Assembly (NCBI RefSeq): GCF_019511665.1
Contig: NZ_JAEUAW010000002.1
Location: 1-64,000 of the forward strand
Source of the DNA: Microbacterium jejuense
Lineage (GTDB): Bacteria; Actinomycetota; Actinomycetes; Actinomycetales; Microbacteriaceae
Length of the DNA: 64,000 nucleotides
Direction: 5' to 3'
The translations under genes were made by a program, and so were the position numbers. The first letter of the stretch is position 1; every line of letters starts with the position of its first letter. Positions 8,055 to 16,147 of this stretch are shown here, one piece after another. The notes under the pieces are model-generated. The model was given only the letters and a program-made list of their open reading frames with translations. It was not told the origin of the DNA and ran no database searches.

Positions 8055-8825
8055 CTACAGCTGCGCCTCCGCGTACACGCGGAGCGCGTCGCGGACGAAC
8101 TCCGCGCCCTTTTCACCGCCGTAGTTGGCCGCGAAGCGCGGGTCCGCGACGTACATCTCGCCGAGCCCGAGCACGTACGCCTTGACGTCGCCTCCCGGCG
8201 TCGCCGCGGGTGTGCCGGGCACGCCCGTCAGCCACTCGACGTGGCGCTTCGCGAGCGCCTGCGCGTCGTCGCTCTCAGGGGCGACGCCGGACTCCGCGGC
8301 CGCGATCCAGTCGCGACCGAGGTCCGACACGCGCTGCTGCCACGCGGCCTTCTCGTCGGCGCTCATGGAGCGCCACCAGCGGTCGCTGTCGGCGTACGCC
8401 TTCTTGCCCCAGCGCTGCTCGACCTCGTCCTTGTACTGCGTGTGGTCGAAGCCGTCGAACATGTTCTCTGCCATCAGTCGTTCACCTCCTCTCAATGCCG
8501 TGATCGTGTGCTCGACCGACGCGATCTGTCGCGCCAGTCGGTCCTGCTCCTGCCGCAGCCATGCGAGATGGCTCTCCAGGGCGTGCGCTTCGGATGCCTC
8601 GCGCCCGAGCACCTCCGCGATCTGCGGCAGTCCCAGCCCCAGCTCGCGCAGCAGCAGGATGCGCTGCAGGCGCACGAGCGCTGCCTGGTCGTAATAGCGG
8701 TAGCCGTTGTGGCCGACGCTCGACGGCGCGAGCAGCCCGATGTCGTCGTAGTGGCGGAGCGTGCGGCTCGTGGTGCCGGCGAGCTTGGCGATCTGCTGGA
8801 TCGACCATTCCTCGTCCTCGTTCAT
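8055..8825 (-). CDS. MerR-family regulator with TipAS ligand domain
   Basis: 256 residues. The N-terminus is a MerR winged helix (SIQQIAKLAGTTSRTLRHYD, then GLLAPSSVGHNGYRYYD), followed by a dimerisation coiled coil (about 80-115) and a C-terminal TipAS-like domain (KDEVEQRWGKKAYADSDRWW; WLTGVPGTPA; MYVADPRFAANY). TipAS domains bind thiopeptides and other drugs in TipA, and MerR proteins then activate a promoter with a 19-base spacer. Its own promoter has exactly that shape, so autoregulation is likely. The ATG is seven bases after the -10, suggesting a leaderless transcript. Confidence 0.88.
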   Translation of the reverse strand: MNEDEEWSIQQIAKLAGTTSRTLRHYDDIGLLAPSSVGHNGYRYYDQAALVRLQRILLLRELGLGLPQIAEVLGREASEAHALESHLAWLRQEQDRLARQIASVEHTITALRGGERLMAENMFDGFDHTQYKDEVEQRWGKKAYADSDRWWRSMSADEKAAWQQRVSDLGRDWIAAAESGVAPESDDAQALAKRHVEWLTGVPGTPAATPGGDVKAYVLGLGEMYVADPRFAANYGGEKGAEFVRDALRVYAEAQL

Positions 8826-8832
8826 GTCCTCC

Positions 8833-8865
8833 ACGGTAAAGGTTGACGTTGCGTCAAGGTCAACC
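8833..8865 (-). promoter_or_regulatory. MerR-type promoter and operator of the TipAS regulator
   Basis: On the - strand: -35 TTGACC (8863-8858), a 19-base spacer and -10 TACCGT (8838-8833), seven bases before the ATG. The spacer contains the inverted repeat TTGACG-CAA-CGTCAA (8843-8857), nested in a wider GGTTGAC/GTCAACC repeat (8841-8865). A 19-base spacer with a central dyad is the hallmark of MerR-controlled promoters. Confidence 0.75.
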
Positions 8866-8883
8866 TGCGATTTCGCCGGGCAC

Positions 8884-8937
8884 TTGACAGACTCGCGATA
8901 TATCGTGTTACCGTTCTTCCATACGCGATATATCGCG
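8884..8937 (+). promoter_or_regulatory. Promoter with twin CGATATATCG operators for the DUF4097-padR operon
   Basis: -35 TTGACA (8884-8889). Two palindromes follow: CGCGATATATCGTG (8894-8907), inside the core promoter, and the perfect CGCGATATATCGCG (8924-8937). They are exactly 30 bases apart centre to centre, about three helical turns, so they face the same side of DNA. The likely binder is the PadR protein encoded at 9866. The AT-rich words stand out sharply from the GC-rich surroundings. Confidence 0.7.
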
Positions 8938-8975
8938 ATAAGGATCACCCCGACAGAAACGCAGGAGAAGCAGTC

Positions 8976-9863
8976 ATGACCCTGGAGAAGTGGATCATCC
9001 ACCCGGGCGAGACGCGCGTGATCGACATCGAGACCGTGCGCACGCTCAAGATCGGCCTCGTGGGCGGCCAGATCGACGTCATCGCCCACGACGAGCCCGG
9101 CGCCCGCATCGAGGTGCACGGCGTCACCGTGAAGGACCTCCGCATCGAGGTCTCCGACGACCACGTCGAGATCGATCACCCGCAGCTGCGGTGGGACAAC
9201 TTCCTCGAAGTGTTCCGCAACTTCGGCGCGGGCGGCCCGCGGGCCGAGGTCAGCGTCGCGGTGCCGCGCGACGTCGCGCTGACCCTGGGCGTCGTGAGCG
9301 CGAGCGGCCTCGTGTCGGGTCTGCGCGGCAACGCGTCCCTCAACACGGTGTCGGGCGACATCATCGTCGACGGCCTCACCGGGGACGTCTCGGTCAACGC
9401 CGTGTCGGGCGACGTGCAGGTGCGCGAGCTCGTCGGCGCCCTGAGCGCCAACAGCGTCTCGGGCGATGTGGCGGCGACCGGCACGCTCCGCAAGGCGACC
9501 ATCGACACCGTGTCGGGTGCCGCGCTGGTCGACTCGACGGGAGACATCCTCACCGTCAGCGTCAACACCGTGAGCGGCAACGCCACTGTGCGGCTCGACG
9601 AGGGCTACCCCGCCAACTACGTCGTGCGCAGCGTCAGCGGCCGCGTCCAGATCGACGGCGTCGTGCGCTCGGGCAGCGGCACGGGCCCGACGACCAACTA
9701 CACCGGCTCGGTGGGCGAGCTCAGCGGCAGCTTCGCCGATGTCCGCGCCCACAGCGTGTCGGGCGACGTCACGGTGCTGCGCCGCGCGACAGCGTCGGGG
9801 GATGCCGCGGGTTCCGCCGCGCCGTCGGCCGAGGCCGCGGGCGCCGACGAAGAGGAGTGGTGA
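8976..9863 (+). CDS. DUF4097 beta-strand-repeat protein
   Basis: 295 residues with a right-handed beta-repeat built from about ten copies of (N/T/S)xVSG(D/N), for example LNTVSGDI, VNAVSGDV, ANSVSGDV and AHSVSGDV. This is the DUF4097 fold, related to bactofilin-like beta solenoids. No signal peptide or membrane helix is visible, so it is probably cytosolic or peripheral; the function is unknown. It heads a two-gene operon with a PadR regulator two bases downstream, a pairing often seen in Actinobacteria. The C-terminal 30 residues are an Ala/Ser/Glu-rich tail ending EEEW. Confidence 0.85.
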   Translation: MTLEKWIIHPGETRVIDIETVRTLKIGLVGGQIDVIAHDEPGARIEVHGVTVKDLRIEVSDDHVEIDHPQLRWDNFLEVFRNFGAGGPRAEVSVAVPRDVALTLGVVSASGLVSGLRGNASLNTVSGDIIVDGLTGDVSVNAVSGDVQVRELVGALSANSVSGDVAATGTLRKATIDTVSGAALVDSTGDILTVSVNTVSGNATVRLDEGYPANYVVRSVSGRVQIDGVVRSGSGTGPTTNYTGSVGELSGSFADVRAHSVSGDVTVLRRATASGDAAGSAAPSAEAAGADEEEW

Positions 9864-9865
9864 GC

Positions 9866-10474
9866 ATGACCCCCGTGTTCTCGCACGGCGACCTTCGCCT
9901 GTACCTGCTGAACCTGCTCGATGAGGGGCCGCGGCACGGCTACGACATCATGCAGGCCCTGTCGGACCGCACCGGAGGCACGTACACGCCCAGCGCCGGC
10001 ACCATCTACCCCCGCCTCGCGAAGCTCGAAGAGGAGGGCCTGGTCACCAAGACCGTCGACGGCCGCAAGACGGTCTACGCGATCACGGAGGCCGGTCATG
10101 CCGAGGTGCAGGCCCGCGCCGGTGAGCTCGAGGGCATCGAGGCCGGCCTCGCCGACTCGGTGCGGCTCATCGCCGACGAGGTGCGCGGCAGCGTGCGCGA
10201 GGCGATGAAGAGCCTGCGGGCCGACCTCGCCGCCGCATCGCGCGAAGAGCGCGCCTCGACGCCGCAGGGTCCCCGCGAGGACGACCCGCGCGTGCTGGCC
10301 CGCGAGCAGCTGCAGCGCGCGGATGCGTCGGTGAACGAGTTCCGCGCCCGCGTGCGCAGCGACCTCCGCACCCACGTGGCGCGCGGCGGCGACCTGGCGG
10401 CGACCGTGGTCGACCAGCTGGTCACCGAGCTCGACCGTGTGGCCCGCGACGTCACCCGCGCCCTGCGCGGCTGA
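9866..10474 (+). CDS. PadR-family transcriptional regulator
   Basis: 202 residues. The N-terminal winged helix is classic PadR (LYLLNLLDEGPRHGYDIMQA, then TYTPSAGTIYPRLAKLEEEG and a VDGRKTVYAIT wing). The C-terminal half is long, helical and charged, and is likely the dimerisation region. The ATG at 9866 has AGAGGAG eight bases upstream, inside the end of the DUF4097 gene; a GTG at 9860 is the alternative. It probably represses its own operon through the twin palindromes at 8894 and 8924. Confidence 0.88.
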   Translation: MTPVFSHGDLRLYLLNLLDEGPRHGYDIMQALSDRTGGTYTPSAGTIYPRLAKLEEEGLVTKTVDGRKTVYAITEAGHAEVQARAGELEGIEAGLADSVRLIADEVRGSVREAMKSLRADLAAASREERASTPQGPREDDPRVLAREQLQRADASVNEFRARVRSDLRTHVARGGDLAATVVDQLVTELDRVARDVTRALRG

Positions 10475-10495
10475 GCCTCGCGCACCCCTCAACCG

Positions 10496-10562
10496 CGAGA
10501 CCGCAGCGCGCGGACGAGACACCGGGGTTTGCCCACGGTCTCGTCCGCTCGCTGCGGTCTCG
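10496..10562. repeat. Long imperfect palindrome P1 (25-bp arms)
   Basis: Arms 10496-10520 and 10538-10562 are complementary at 24 of 25 positions (CGAGACCGCAGCG... / ...CGCTGCGGTCTCG), with a 17-base loop. It lies between the converging padR and universal-stress genes and could act as a terminator. It shares its architecture with P2-P11 in other gaps. Confidence 0.85.
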
Positions 10563-10622
10563 CCGTGAGGGACCGGGCGCGGGGCAGTCACGCCGCGAGG
10601 GACGCGGCGCGCGGCGGGTCGG

Positions 10623-11150
10623 TTAGGCCGGCCAGATCTCCTCGTCGTCCGCCACCGGCTCGCCGAGCGGCACGATCAGGATGGGACGGTGCTGGCGGTG
10701 CGCGAGACGCGCGCCGACCGAACCGGTGAAGAACTCGCGCACCGACTCGCCGAACCCCCGCTTGCGCGTGCCGACGACGAGCAGCCGGGCCTCGACCTGG
10801 TCCGCGAAGTGCTTGATAGCCATCGCCGGATCGCCCACGAGCTGACGTGTGACCCAGTCGACGCCGGACCCCTCGAGCACGGCGGTGGCGGCATCCTTCA
10901 CCTTCGTCAGATCCCCTTCGCCGGCGGCGATGTTGAGGTCGATGGGAGCCGAGTGGACATACCCGTCGGGGTCTTCGTACGTGACGAACCGCGTGACGTC
11001 GACGTGCACCACCACGAGCGGGGCCTGGAACAGCTTCGCGTAGCGGGCCGCCTCCTTGAGAACGCGCGCGGACTGGTCGGGCACGACGCCCACGATCACG
11101 GCCCCGTGGAGCCCTTCGTTGCTGACGGCGTCGGATGCCTCGTCGGTCAT
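10623..11150 (-). CDS. Universal stress protein family protein
   Basis: 175 residues, one UspA-like domain. It has the Rossmann-type start GAVIVGVVPDQSARVLKEA, then PLVVVHVDV, and the ATP-loop region LLVVGTRKRGFGESVREFFTGSVGARLAH, which fits the G-2x-G-9x-G(S/T) nucleotide motif. It is probably an ATP-binding stress protein in the cytosol. The start is chosen at 11150, with GGAGGAG nine bases upstream. It is divergent from the DUF3073 gene. Confidence 0.85.
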   Translation of the reverse strand: MTDEASDAVSNEGLHGAVIVGVVPDQSARVLKEAARYAKLFQAPLVVVHVDVTRFVTYEDPDGYVHSAPIDLNIAAGEGDLTKVKDAATAVLEGSGVDWVTRQLVGDPAMAIKHFADQVEARLLVVGTRKRGFGESVREFFTGSVGARLAHRQHRPILIVPLGEPVADDEEIWPA

Positions 11151-11317
11151 ACGTCCGTGCTCCTCCCGCACCCATGAGCGCGGAGCCGCCGGGGTACGGG
11201 GGCTCCGTGTTATCCTGAATGCTACTCTTACCGGTTCGAAGCCGGATTCGTGAATGCCCGGGTTTGCGAGGCCGACAGCCCGCAAAATGCCCGCAACTCT
11301 AAATGAGGGGGTCTCGC

Positions 11318-11515
11318 ATGGGGCGTGGCCGTCAGAAGGCGAAGCACACCAAGATCGCCCGAGAGCTGAAGTACGACACGTACAGCGTGAACTACTCGGC
11401 GCTTGAGCGCGAGCTCGGTCACCACAGTGAAGACGAGTACGTCGACAAGTGGGCCGACCAGTACAACGACGAGGACGAGGACGAGACCTCGCCTGTCTCG
11501 TCGTCGCAGGCTTAA
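11318..11515 (+). CDS. DUF3073 family protein
   Basis: 65 residues. A basic N-terminus (MGRGRQKAKHTKIARELKY) and an acidic C-terminus (YNDEDEDETSPVSSS) mark the DUF3073 family, small proteins nearly confined to Actinobacteria and of unknown role. The start at 11318 rests on the conserved MGRGRQKAK and a GAGGGG eight bases upstream; an upstream ATG at 11303 is outside the conserved part. Confidence 0.88.
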   Translation: MGRGRQKAKHTKIARELKYDTYSVNYSALERELGHHSEDEYVDKWADQYNDEDEDETSPVSSSQA

Positions 11516-11652
11516 GCCACCGCAGCCGCAGGCCGCGGTGCACAGAGCACCCGCGGCGTCACGCGATCTCCCCGATTCGTGACGTCCGGGATGCCGCGCC
11601 GCGCCTTTCGGCGTGTCCGCGGCCGCACGGACGAGCCTCGTCGGCCCGCCTG

Positions 11653-12912
11653 TCACCAGGCGCCGTGCCGGCGCTCCCACTCGTCCTCGACGGTGTGCGG
11701 ACGTGCCGCGACGACGCCGGCGGGGATCACGGCCGCCACGACGATCGCGAGCACGATGAGCGGACCGGTCCATGAGTCGGTCGCGTCGTGCAGCAGCCCG
11801 ATGCCGAGCGGGAACAGCGCCGCGAGGGCGTAGCCGCCGCTCTGCACGAAGCCGCTCAGGGCGACCGCGCCCTCGTGCGTGCGCGTGCGCAGTCCGAGCA
11901 GCACCAGCACGAGCGGGAACAGCAGCGGAGCGAGGCCGAACAGCGCCACCCACAGCCACGTGGCCACCGTCGGCACGAGCAGCAGGCCGGCGAGGCCGAC
12001 GAACCCGCACGCGACCGCGATGCCGATGAGCAGCCGCGTGGCGTTGCGGCGCGTGACGAGGAGCGGTACGGCGAGGGATGCCGGAAGCCCCATGAAGGCG
12101 AAGAGCGACAGCAGCACGCCGGCGGCGGCCGGGGTGACGCCGGCGGTGTCGACCAGCAGCTTGGGCAGCCACGCGAACGACGTGTACGCCATCGTGGATG
12201 AGGCGCCGAAGCACACCAGCAGCGCCCACGCGAGGGGCACGCGCCACATGCGCCCGAAGGCACGCGGACTCGGCTCGTCGAGGTCGTCCTCCGCGGGCGC
12301 GCCGACGGCCGCCTCGGCCGCGGCCGTCCGCTCGGCGCGATGACGCATGGCCAGGCCGACCCACGGGATCGCACCCGCCAGCGCGAACACCGACCACAGG
12401 CCCAGCGACAGGTGCCAGTCCGTGGCGTCGGCCACCGGCACGGCGATGAGCGCGGGCAGCGACGTCGACACGGCCATCGTGGTCGAGTACACCGTGGTCA
12501 TGAGCCCGATGCGGTCGGGGAAGTAGCGCTTCACCAGCGGCGGCAGCAGGATGTTGCCCGTCCCGACCGCCGCGAACACGAGCGCGGTCCCCGCCAGAAG
12601 CAGACCCGAGCTGGGCGCGAGACTGCGGGCGACGAGACCGAGGGCGACGACGGCCATCGCCGCGACGGCGAGGCGCTCCAGCCCGAAGCGGCGCTCCAGC
12701 GCCGGGGTGAGCAGCCCGAACACCGCGAAGCACACCGGCGGCGCAGTGCCGATGAGGCCGATGACCGCCGCGGGCAGGTCGAACTCCGCCGAGATGTGAT
12801 CGAACAGGGGCGAGAGGGAGGCGACCGCCGACCGCATCGAGAACGCGAACAGCACGATCCCGACCACCGCGAGGGTCCTCCCCTGCCACAGCGGGCGCGG
12901 GGTCGACATCAC
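11653..12912 (-). CDS. MFS transporter, CynX/NimT-like
   Basis: 419 residues with twelve predicted membrane helices and a central charged loop (AEDDLDEPSPRAFGRM). The start LFAFSMRSAVASLSPLFDHI is typical of the CynX/NimT branch (cyanate and 2-nitroimidazole exporters). Substrate unknown. The GTG at 12912 lies six bases after TAGGCT, so a leaderless start there is favoured over the ATG three bases later. It is followed in the same direction by nothing; the DUF3073 gene converges with it. Confidence 0.85.
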   Translation of the reverse strand: MMSTPRPLWQGRTLAVVGIVLFAFSMRSAVASLSPLFDHISAEFDLPAAVIGLIGTAPPVCFAVFGLLTPALERRFGLERLAVAAMAVVALGLVARSLAPSSGLLLAGTALVFAAVGTGNILLPPLVKRYFPDRIGLMTTVYSTTMAVSTSLPALIAVPVADATDWHLSLGLWSVFALAGAIPWVGLAMRHRAERTAAAEAAVGAPAEDDLDEPSPRAFGRMWRVPLAWALLVCFGASSTMAYTSFAWLPKLLVDTAGVTPAAAGVLLSLFAFMGLPASLAVPLLVTRRNATRLLIGIAVACGFVGLAGLLLVPTVATWLWVALFGLAPLLFPLVLVLLGLRTRTHEGAVALSGFVQSGGYALAALFPLGIGLLHDATDSWTGPLIVLAIVVAAVIPAGVVAARPHTVEDEWERRHGAW

Positions 12913-12918
12913 CCCTCC

Positions 12919-12924
12919 AGCCTA
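12919..12924 (-). promoter_or_regulatory. -10 element of the CynX-like transporter (leaderless)
   Basis: TAGGCT on the - strand, six bases before the GTG at 12912. Confidence 0.5.
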
Positions 12925-12931
12925 TGGGGAC

Positions 12932-12958
12932 GTGGATGCGGGGGGCTCCGGCATCCAC
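12932..12958 (-). terminator. GTGGATGC/GCATCCAC hairpin after the iclR gene
   Basis: Perfect 8-bp arms (12932-12939 and 12951-12958) just beyond the stop of the IclR gene at 12965. Confidence 0.5.
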
Positions 12959-12964
12959 TCTCCG

Positions 12965-13729
12965 CTACTGGCTGCTCGACACGTGCCAGGCGCCGCGGCG
13001 CACGATGCGCTCGAGTTCGTGCGCGCGGGCGGCGAAATCGTCGGCCGTCGTCGACAGCGACACCGCGCCGACGGTGCGCCCGCTGCGCGACTTCACCGGT
13101 GCCGCGATGCAGGCGAGCTTCGGCATGTACTCCTCGATCTCGACCGCGATCTGCTGGGCACGCACTTCGTCGAGCTGCTCCAGCAGTTCGCGTTCGCCCG
13201 TGACCGACCGCCGGGCCACCGCTGCGGCGCCGCGACGCTCGAGGAACCACCGCACCTCGGCGTCGTCGCGGGCGGCGAGCATGAGCTTGCCGAAGGCGGT
13301 GACGTGGACGGCCTCGGCGAACCCGACGTGCAGCTGGCCGATGCGCGGGTGCGCCGCCGAGTCCGCCACGTGGGCCACCGCGATGTCGTCGCCGCGGAAC
13401 ACGGTGAGATACGCGGGAGCACGCGCAGCGTCGCGCATGCGAGCGAGGATGTCGCGCACCTCGGGCGTCGCCACGAGCTGGGACCGCACGGCGCGACCGA
13501 GACCGTCGACCGCGCGGCCCAGCGTGTAGCGCGCGTCGGCGCCGCGCACGAGGTAGTCGTGCGTCTGCAGCGTGGCGAGCAGCCGGTAGGTCGTCGCCGT
13601 GGACAGCTCCAGCCGTGCGGCGAGCTCGGCGGCCGTCAGCCCCTCGGCGTCTCCCGACACCTCATCGAGGATCTGCAGCACGCGATCCGCGGAACGGATG
13701 CCGCCGGCCTCGCGCAGGGTGGCGCTCAT
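12965..13729 (-). CDS. IclR-family transcriptional regulator
   Basis: 254 residues: an N-terminal winged helix (SADRVLQILDEVSG; LTAAELAARLELSTATTYRL) and a C-terminal effector domain (HVGFAEAVHVTAFGKLMLA; IAAPVKSRSGRTVGAVSLS) as in IclR. The ATG at 13729 is six bases after a TACACT, so the mRNA is probably leaderless. It is divergent from the DJ-1/PfpI gene across 113 bases and may control it; this is context inference only. Confidence 0.9.
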   Translation of the reverse strand: MSATLREAGGIRSADRVLQILDEVSGDAEGLTAAELAARLELSTATTYRLLATLQTHDYLVRGADARYTLGRAVDGLGRAVRSQLVATPEVRDILARMRDAARAPAYLTVFRGDDIAVAHVADSAAHPRIGQLHVGFAEAVHVTAFGKLMLAARDDAEVRWFLERRGAAAVARRSVTGERELLEQLDEVRAQQIAVEIEEYMPKLACIAAPVKSRSGRTVGAVSLSTTADDFAARAHELERIVRRGAWHVSSSQ

Positions 13730-13735
13730 GCCGTC

Positions 13736-13741
13736 AGTGTA
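13736..13741 (-). promoter_or_regulatory. -10 element of the iclR-type gene (leaderless)
   Basis: TACACT on the - strand, six bases before the ATG at 13729. Confidence 0.55.
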
Positions 13742-13842
13742 CGTCCGGCCGGATTCGCACATCGTGAGAATCCTGCTCGCACCGTCGAGGGCGCCGGATG
13801 CACGCTGAGGCCAGACACTGACGTCCAGAGAGGAAACCCGCC

Positions 13843-14409
13843 ATGTCAGACAAGATCCTCATCCTCACCGGCGACGCCGCCGAGACCCTCGAGGTCTTCT
13901 ACCCCTACCACCGGCTGCAGGAGGCCGGCTACGAGGTGCACATCGGCGCCCCCGAGAAGCGCAAGCTGCAGTTCGTGGTGCACGACTTCGTCGACAGCTT
14001 CGACACCTACACCGAGAAGCCCGGCCACACGTGGGACGCCGACATCGCGTTCGCCGATGTGGACCCCGCCGACTACGTCGCCATCGTGGTGCCCGGCGGT
14101 CGCGCGCCCGAGTACATCCGCAACAACGCCGACGCGAAGCGCATCGTGCAGCACTTCTTCGCGGCGAACGAGCCGGTTGCCGCGACGTGCCACGGCCCGC
14201 TGCTGCTCGCCGCGGCCGGCGTGCTGCAGGGCCGCACGTCGTCGGCCTACCCCGAGCTCGCGATCGATGTCGAGCTCGCCGGGGGCGTGTTCGAGAACGG
14301 CGGCGGCGTCGTCGACGGCAACCTCGTCTCGGCCCGCGCATGGCCCGACAACGGCACGTGGATGAAGGCGTTCCTCGAGGTGCTCGAGGGCGCGAAGGTC
14401 ACTGCCTGA
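13843..14409 (+). CDS. DJ-1/PfpI family protein
   Basis: 188 residues with the DJ-1/PfpI flavodoxin-like fold. Motifs: ILTGDAAETLEVFYPYHRL near the start, IVVPGGRAPEYIRNN, and the nucleophile elbow AATCHGPLLLAAAGVL with the reactive Cys followed by His. Members act as cysteine peptidases, deglycases, hydratases or stress chaperones; the exact reaction is not readable here. A good AGAGAGGAAAC ribosome site precedes the ATG. A GC-rich hairpin (14419-14460) follows the stop. Confidence 0.88.
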   Translation: MSDKILILTGDAAETLEVFYPYHRLQEAGYEVHIGAPEKRKLQFVVHDFVDSFDTYTEKPGHTWDADIAFADVDPADYVAIVVPGGRAPEYIRNNADAKRIVQHFFAANEPVAATCHGPLLLAAAGVLQGRTSSAYPELAIDVELAGGVFENGGGVVDGNLVSARAWPDNGTWMKAFLEVLEGAKVTA

Positions 14410-14418
14410 CGCGGGAGC

Positions 14419-14460
14419 GCATCGGCCCGCGGCCTCCGGGGGGACGCCGCGGGCCGATGC
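14419..14460 (+). terminator. Hairpin after the DJ-1/PfpI gene
   Basis: A perfect 14-bp inverted repeat GCATCGGCCCGCGG / CCGCGGGCCGATGC (14419-14432 and 14447-14460). Confidence 0.7.
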
Positions 14461-14483
14461 CACACCGCCCTCGAGCCATACAG

Positions 14484-14520
14484 CTGTCGAGCGACACATC
14501 TGTCGAGCGACACATCTGTC
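14484..14520. repeat. 16-bp tandem repeat
   Basis: Two perfect copies of CTGTCGAGCGACACAT (14484-14499, 14500-14515) and the start of a third, leading straight into palindrome P2. The third copy supplies the left edge of P2. Confidence 0.8.
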
Positions 14521-14600
14521 GAGAACGCGGTTCGTCACCGAGACACCACGTCATGGGCGTGCACGACGTGCGTTCTCGGCGAGAAACCGCGGTGTCGACA
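14517..14600. repeat. Long imperfect palindrome P2 (family A, copy 1)
   Basis: About 35-base arms around a CACGTCAT core; the right side reads GTGCGTTCTCGGCGAGAAAC. The same framework recurs at 25433 and 26640. It lies in the convergent gap between the DJ-1/PfpI gene and purF. No gene is visible in 14461-14652. Confidence 0.8.
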
Positions 14601-14652
14601 CGGAGGAAGGACCCGTGGATGCCGCGGCCACACGCCCGCGGGCGGCGCCGGC

Positions 14653-16113
14653 TCAGGACTCCTGCGAACCCTCGACCCAGGCCAGGTACTCGTCGGTGAC
14701 GGTGCCGGTGACGTAGCGGCCGTCGAAGCAGCTCATGTCGAGGTCCTCGACGTCCGAGCCCTCGAGGATCGCGGCCTTGAGGTCCTCGACCTCCTGGTAC
14801 ACGACGAAGTCGGCGCCCAGCTCGTCGGCGATCTCGGGGATCGTCCGGCCGTGCGCCACGAGCTCGTGACGCGACGGCATGTTGATGCCGTACACGTGCG
14901 GGTAGCGGACGGGCGGCGCGGCCGAGGCGAACGTGACGCTCTTGGCGCCGGCATCCCGAGCCATCTGGATGATCTCTTTCGAGGTCGTGCCGCGCACGAT
15001 CGAGTCGTCGATCAGCAGGACGTTCTTGCCCTTGAACTCGCTCGACATCGCGTTGAGCTTCTGGCGGACGCTCTTCTTGCGCACCGCCTGGCCCGGCATG
15101 ATGAACGTGCGGCCGACGTAGCGGTTCTTGTAGAAGCCCTCGCGGTACTCCACGCCGAGCTTGCGGGCCACCTGCATGGCCGCCGGGCGCGACGAGTCCG
15201 GGATCGGCATGACGACGTCGATCGCCTCTTTCGGCGTGTACTTCGCGATCGTGTCGGCCAGGCGCTCGCCCATGCGCAGTCGCGCCTCGTACACCGAGAT
15301 GCCGTTCATGACCGAGTCGGGACGCGCGAGATACACGTACTCGAACGAGCACGGGACGAGCTTCGGGTCGGCCGCGCACTGGCGCGTATGGAGCTTGCCG
15401 TCGAGGTCGATGAACACCGCCTCGCCGGGCTCGACGTCGCGCACGACCTCGAACTCGCCGTTCTCGAGCACGAGCGACTCGCTCGTGACGACCCACTCGT
15501 AGTGGCCGTCCTCGTGCTTGCGCGTGCCGAGGATGAGGGGGCGGATGCCGAACGGATCGCGGAAGGCCAGCAGACCGTAGCCTGCGATGAGCGAGATGGC
15601 GGCGTACGAGCCCTCGACGCGCTCGTGCACGCGCGTGACGGCCTGGAACACCTGCTCGGGGTCGAGCTCGAGGCCCGAGATCGACGACTGCAGCTCGTTG
15701 GCCAGCACGTTGACGAGCAGCTCGGTGTCGGAGCTGGTGTTGAGGTGGCGGCGGTCCTTGTGGAAGAGCTCGTCGGTCAGCTCACGCGTGTTGGTGAGGT
15801 TGCCGTTGTGCACCAGCACGATGCCGTAGGGGGCGTTGACGTAGAACGGCTGCGCCTCCTCCTCGCTCGACGCGGTGCCCTTCGTGGCGTAGCGCACGTG
15901 ACCGAGGCCGATCTCGCCGAGGAGCGCACGCATGTCGCGCGTGCGGAACGCCTCGCGCACCTGCCCGCTCGCCTTGTGCATGTGGACGACGCCGGTGTTC
16001 TCGGCCGTGGCGATGCCCGTGGAGTCCTGACCCCGATGCTGCAGGAGGAGGAGGGAGTCGTAGATCTCCTGGTTGACGGACCCGCGGCCCACCATCCCGA
16101 CGATTCCGCACAT
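14653..16113 (-). CDS. purF: Amidophosphoribosyltransferase
   Basis: First committed step of purine synthesis: PRPP plus glutamine gives 5-phosphoribosylamine. The protein has 486 residues and no long propeptide. The N-terminal nucleophile Cys follows Met1 (MCGIVGMVGRG), then comes the class-II glutaminase domain (LLLQHRGQDSTGIAT; SSDTELLVN) and the phosphoribosyltransferase domain with VLLIDDSIVRGTTSKEI. It lies 34 bases downstream of purM on the same strand and is probably co-transcribed with it. Confidence 0.97.
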   Translation of the reverse strand: MCGIVGMVGRGSVNQEIYDSLLLLQHRGQDSTGIATAENTGVVHMHKASGQVREAFRTRDMRALLGEIGLGHVRYATKGTASSEEEAQPFYVNAPYGIVLVHNGNLTNTRELTDELFHKDRRHLNTSSDTELLVNVLANELQSSISGLELDPEQVFQAVTRVHERVEGSYAAISLIAGYGLLAFRDPFGIRPLILGTRKHEDGHYEWVVTSESLVLENGEFEVVRDVEPGEAVFIDLDGKLHTRQCAADPKLVPCSFEYVYLARPDSVMNGISVYEARLRMGERLADTIAKYTPKEAIDVVMPIPDSSRPAAMQVARKLGVEYREGFYKNRYVGRTFIMPGQAVRKKSVRQKLNAMSSEFKGKNVLLIDDSIVRGTTSKEIIQMARDAGAKSVTFASAAPPVRYPHVYGINMPSRHELVAHGRTIPEIADELGADFVVYQEVEDLKAAILEGSDVEDLDMSCFDGRYVTGTVTDEYLAWVEGSQES

Positions 16114-16147
16114 GGGTGTTGCTTGCCTTCGTTCTGTGTCTGCGCGC

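Noticed and set aside
11210-11260. TTCGAAGCCGG-type stretch resembling a tRNA T-arm
   Set aside because: No acceptor, D or anticodon stem can be placed around it.
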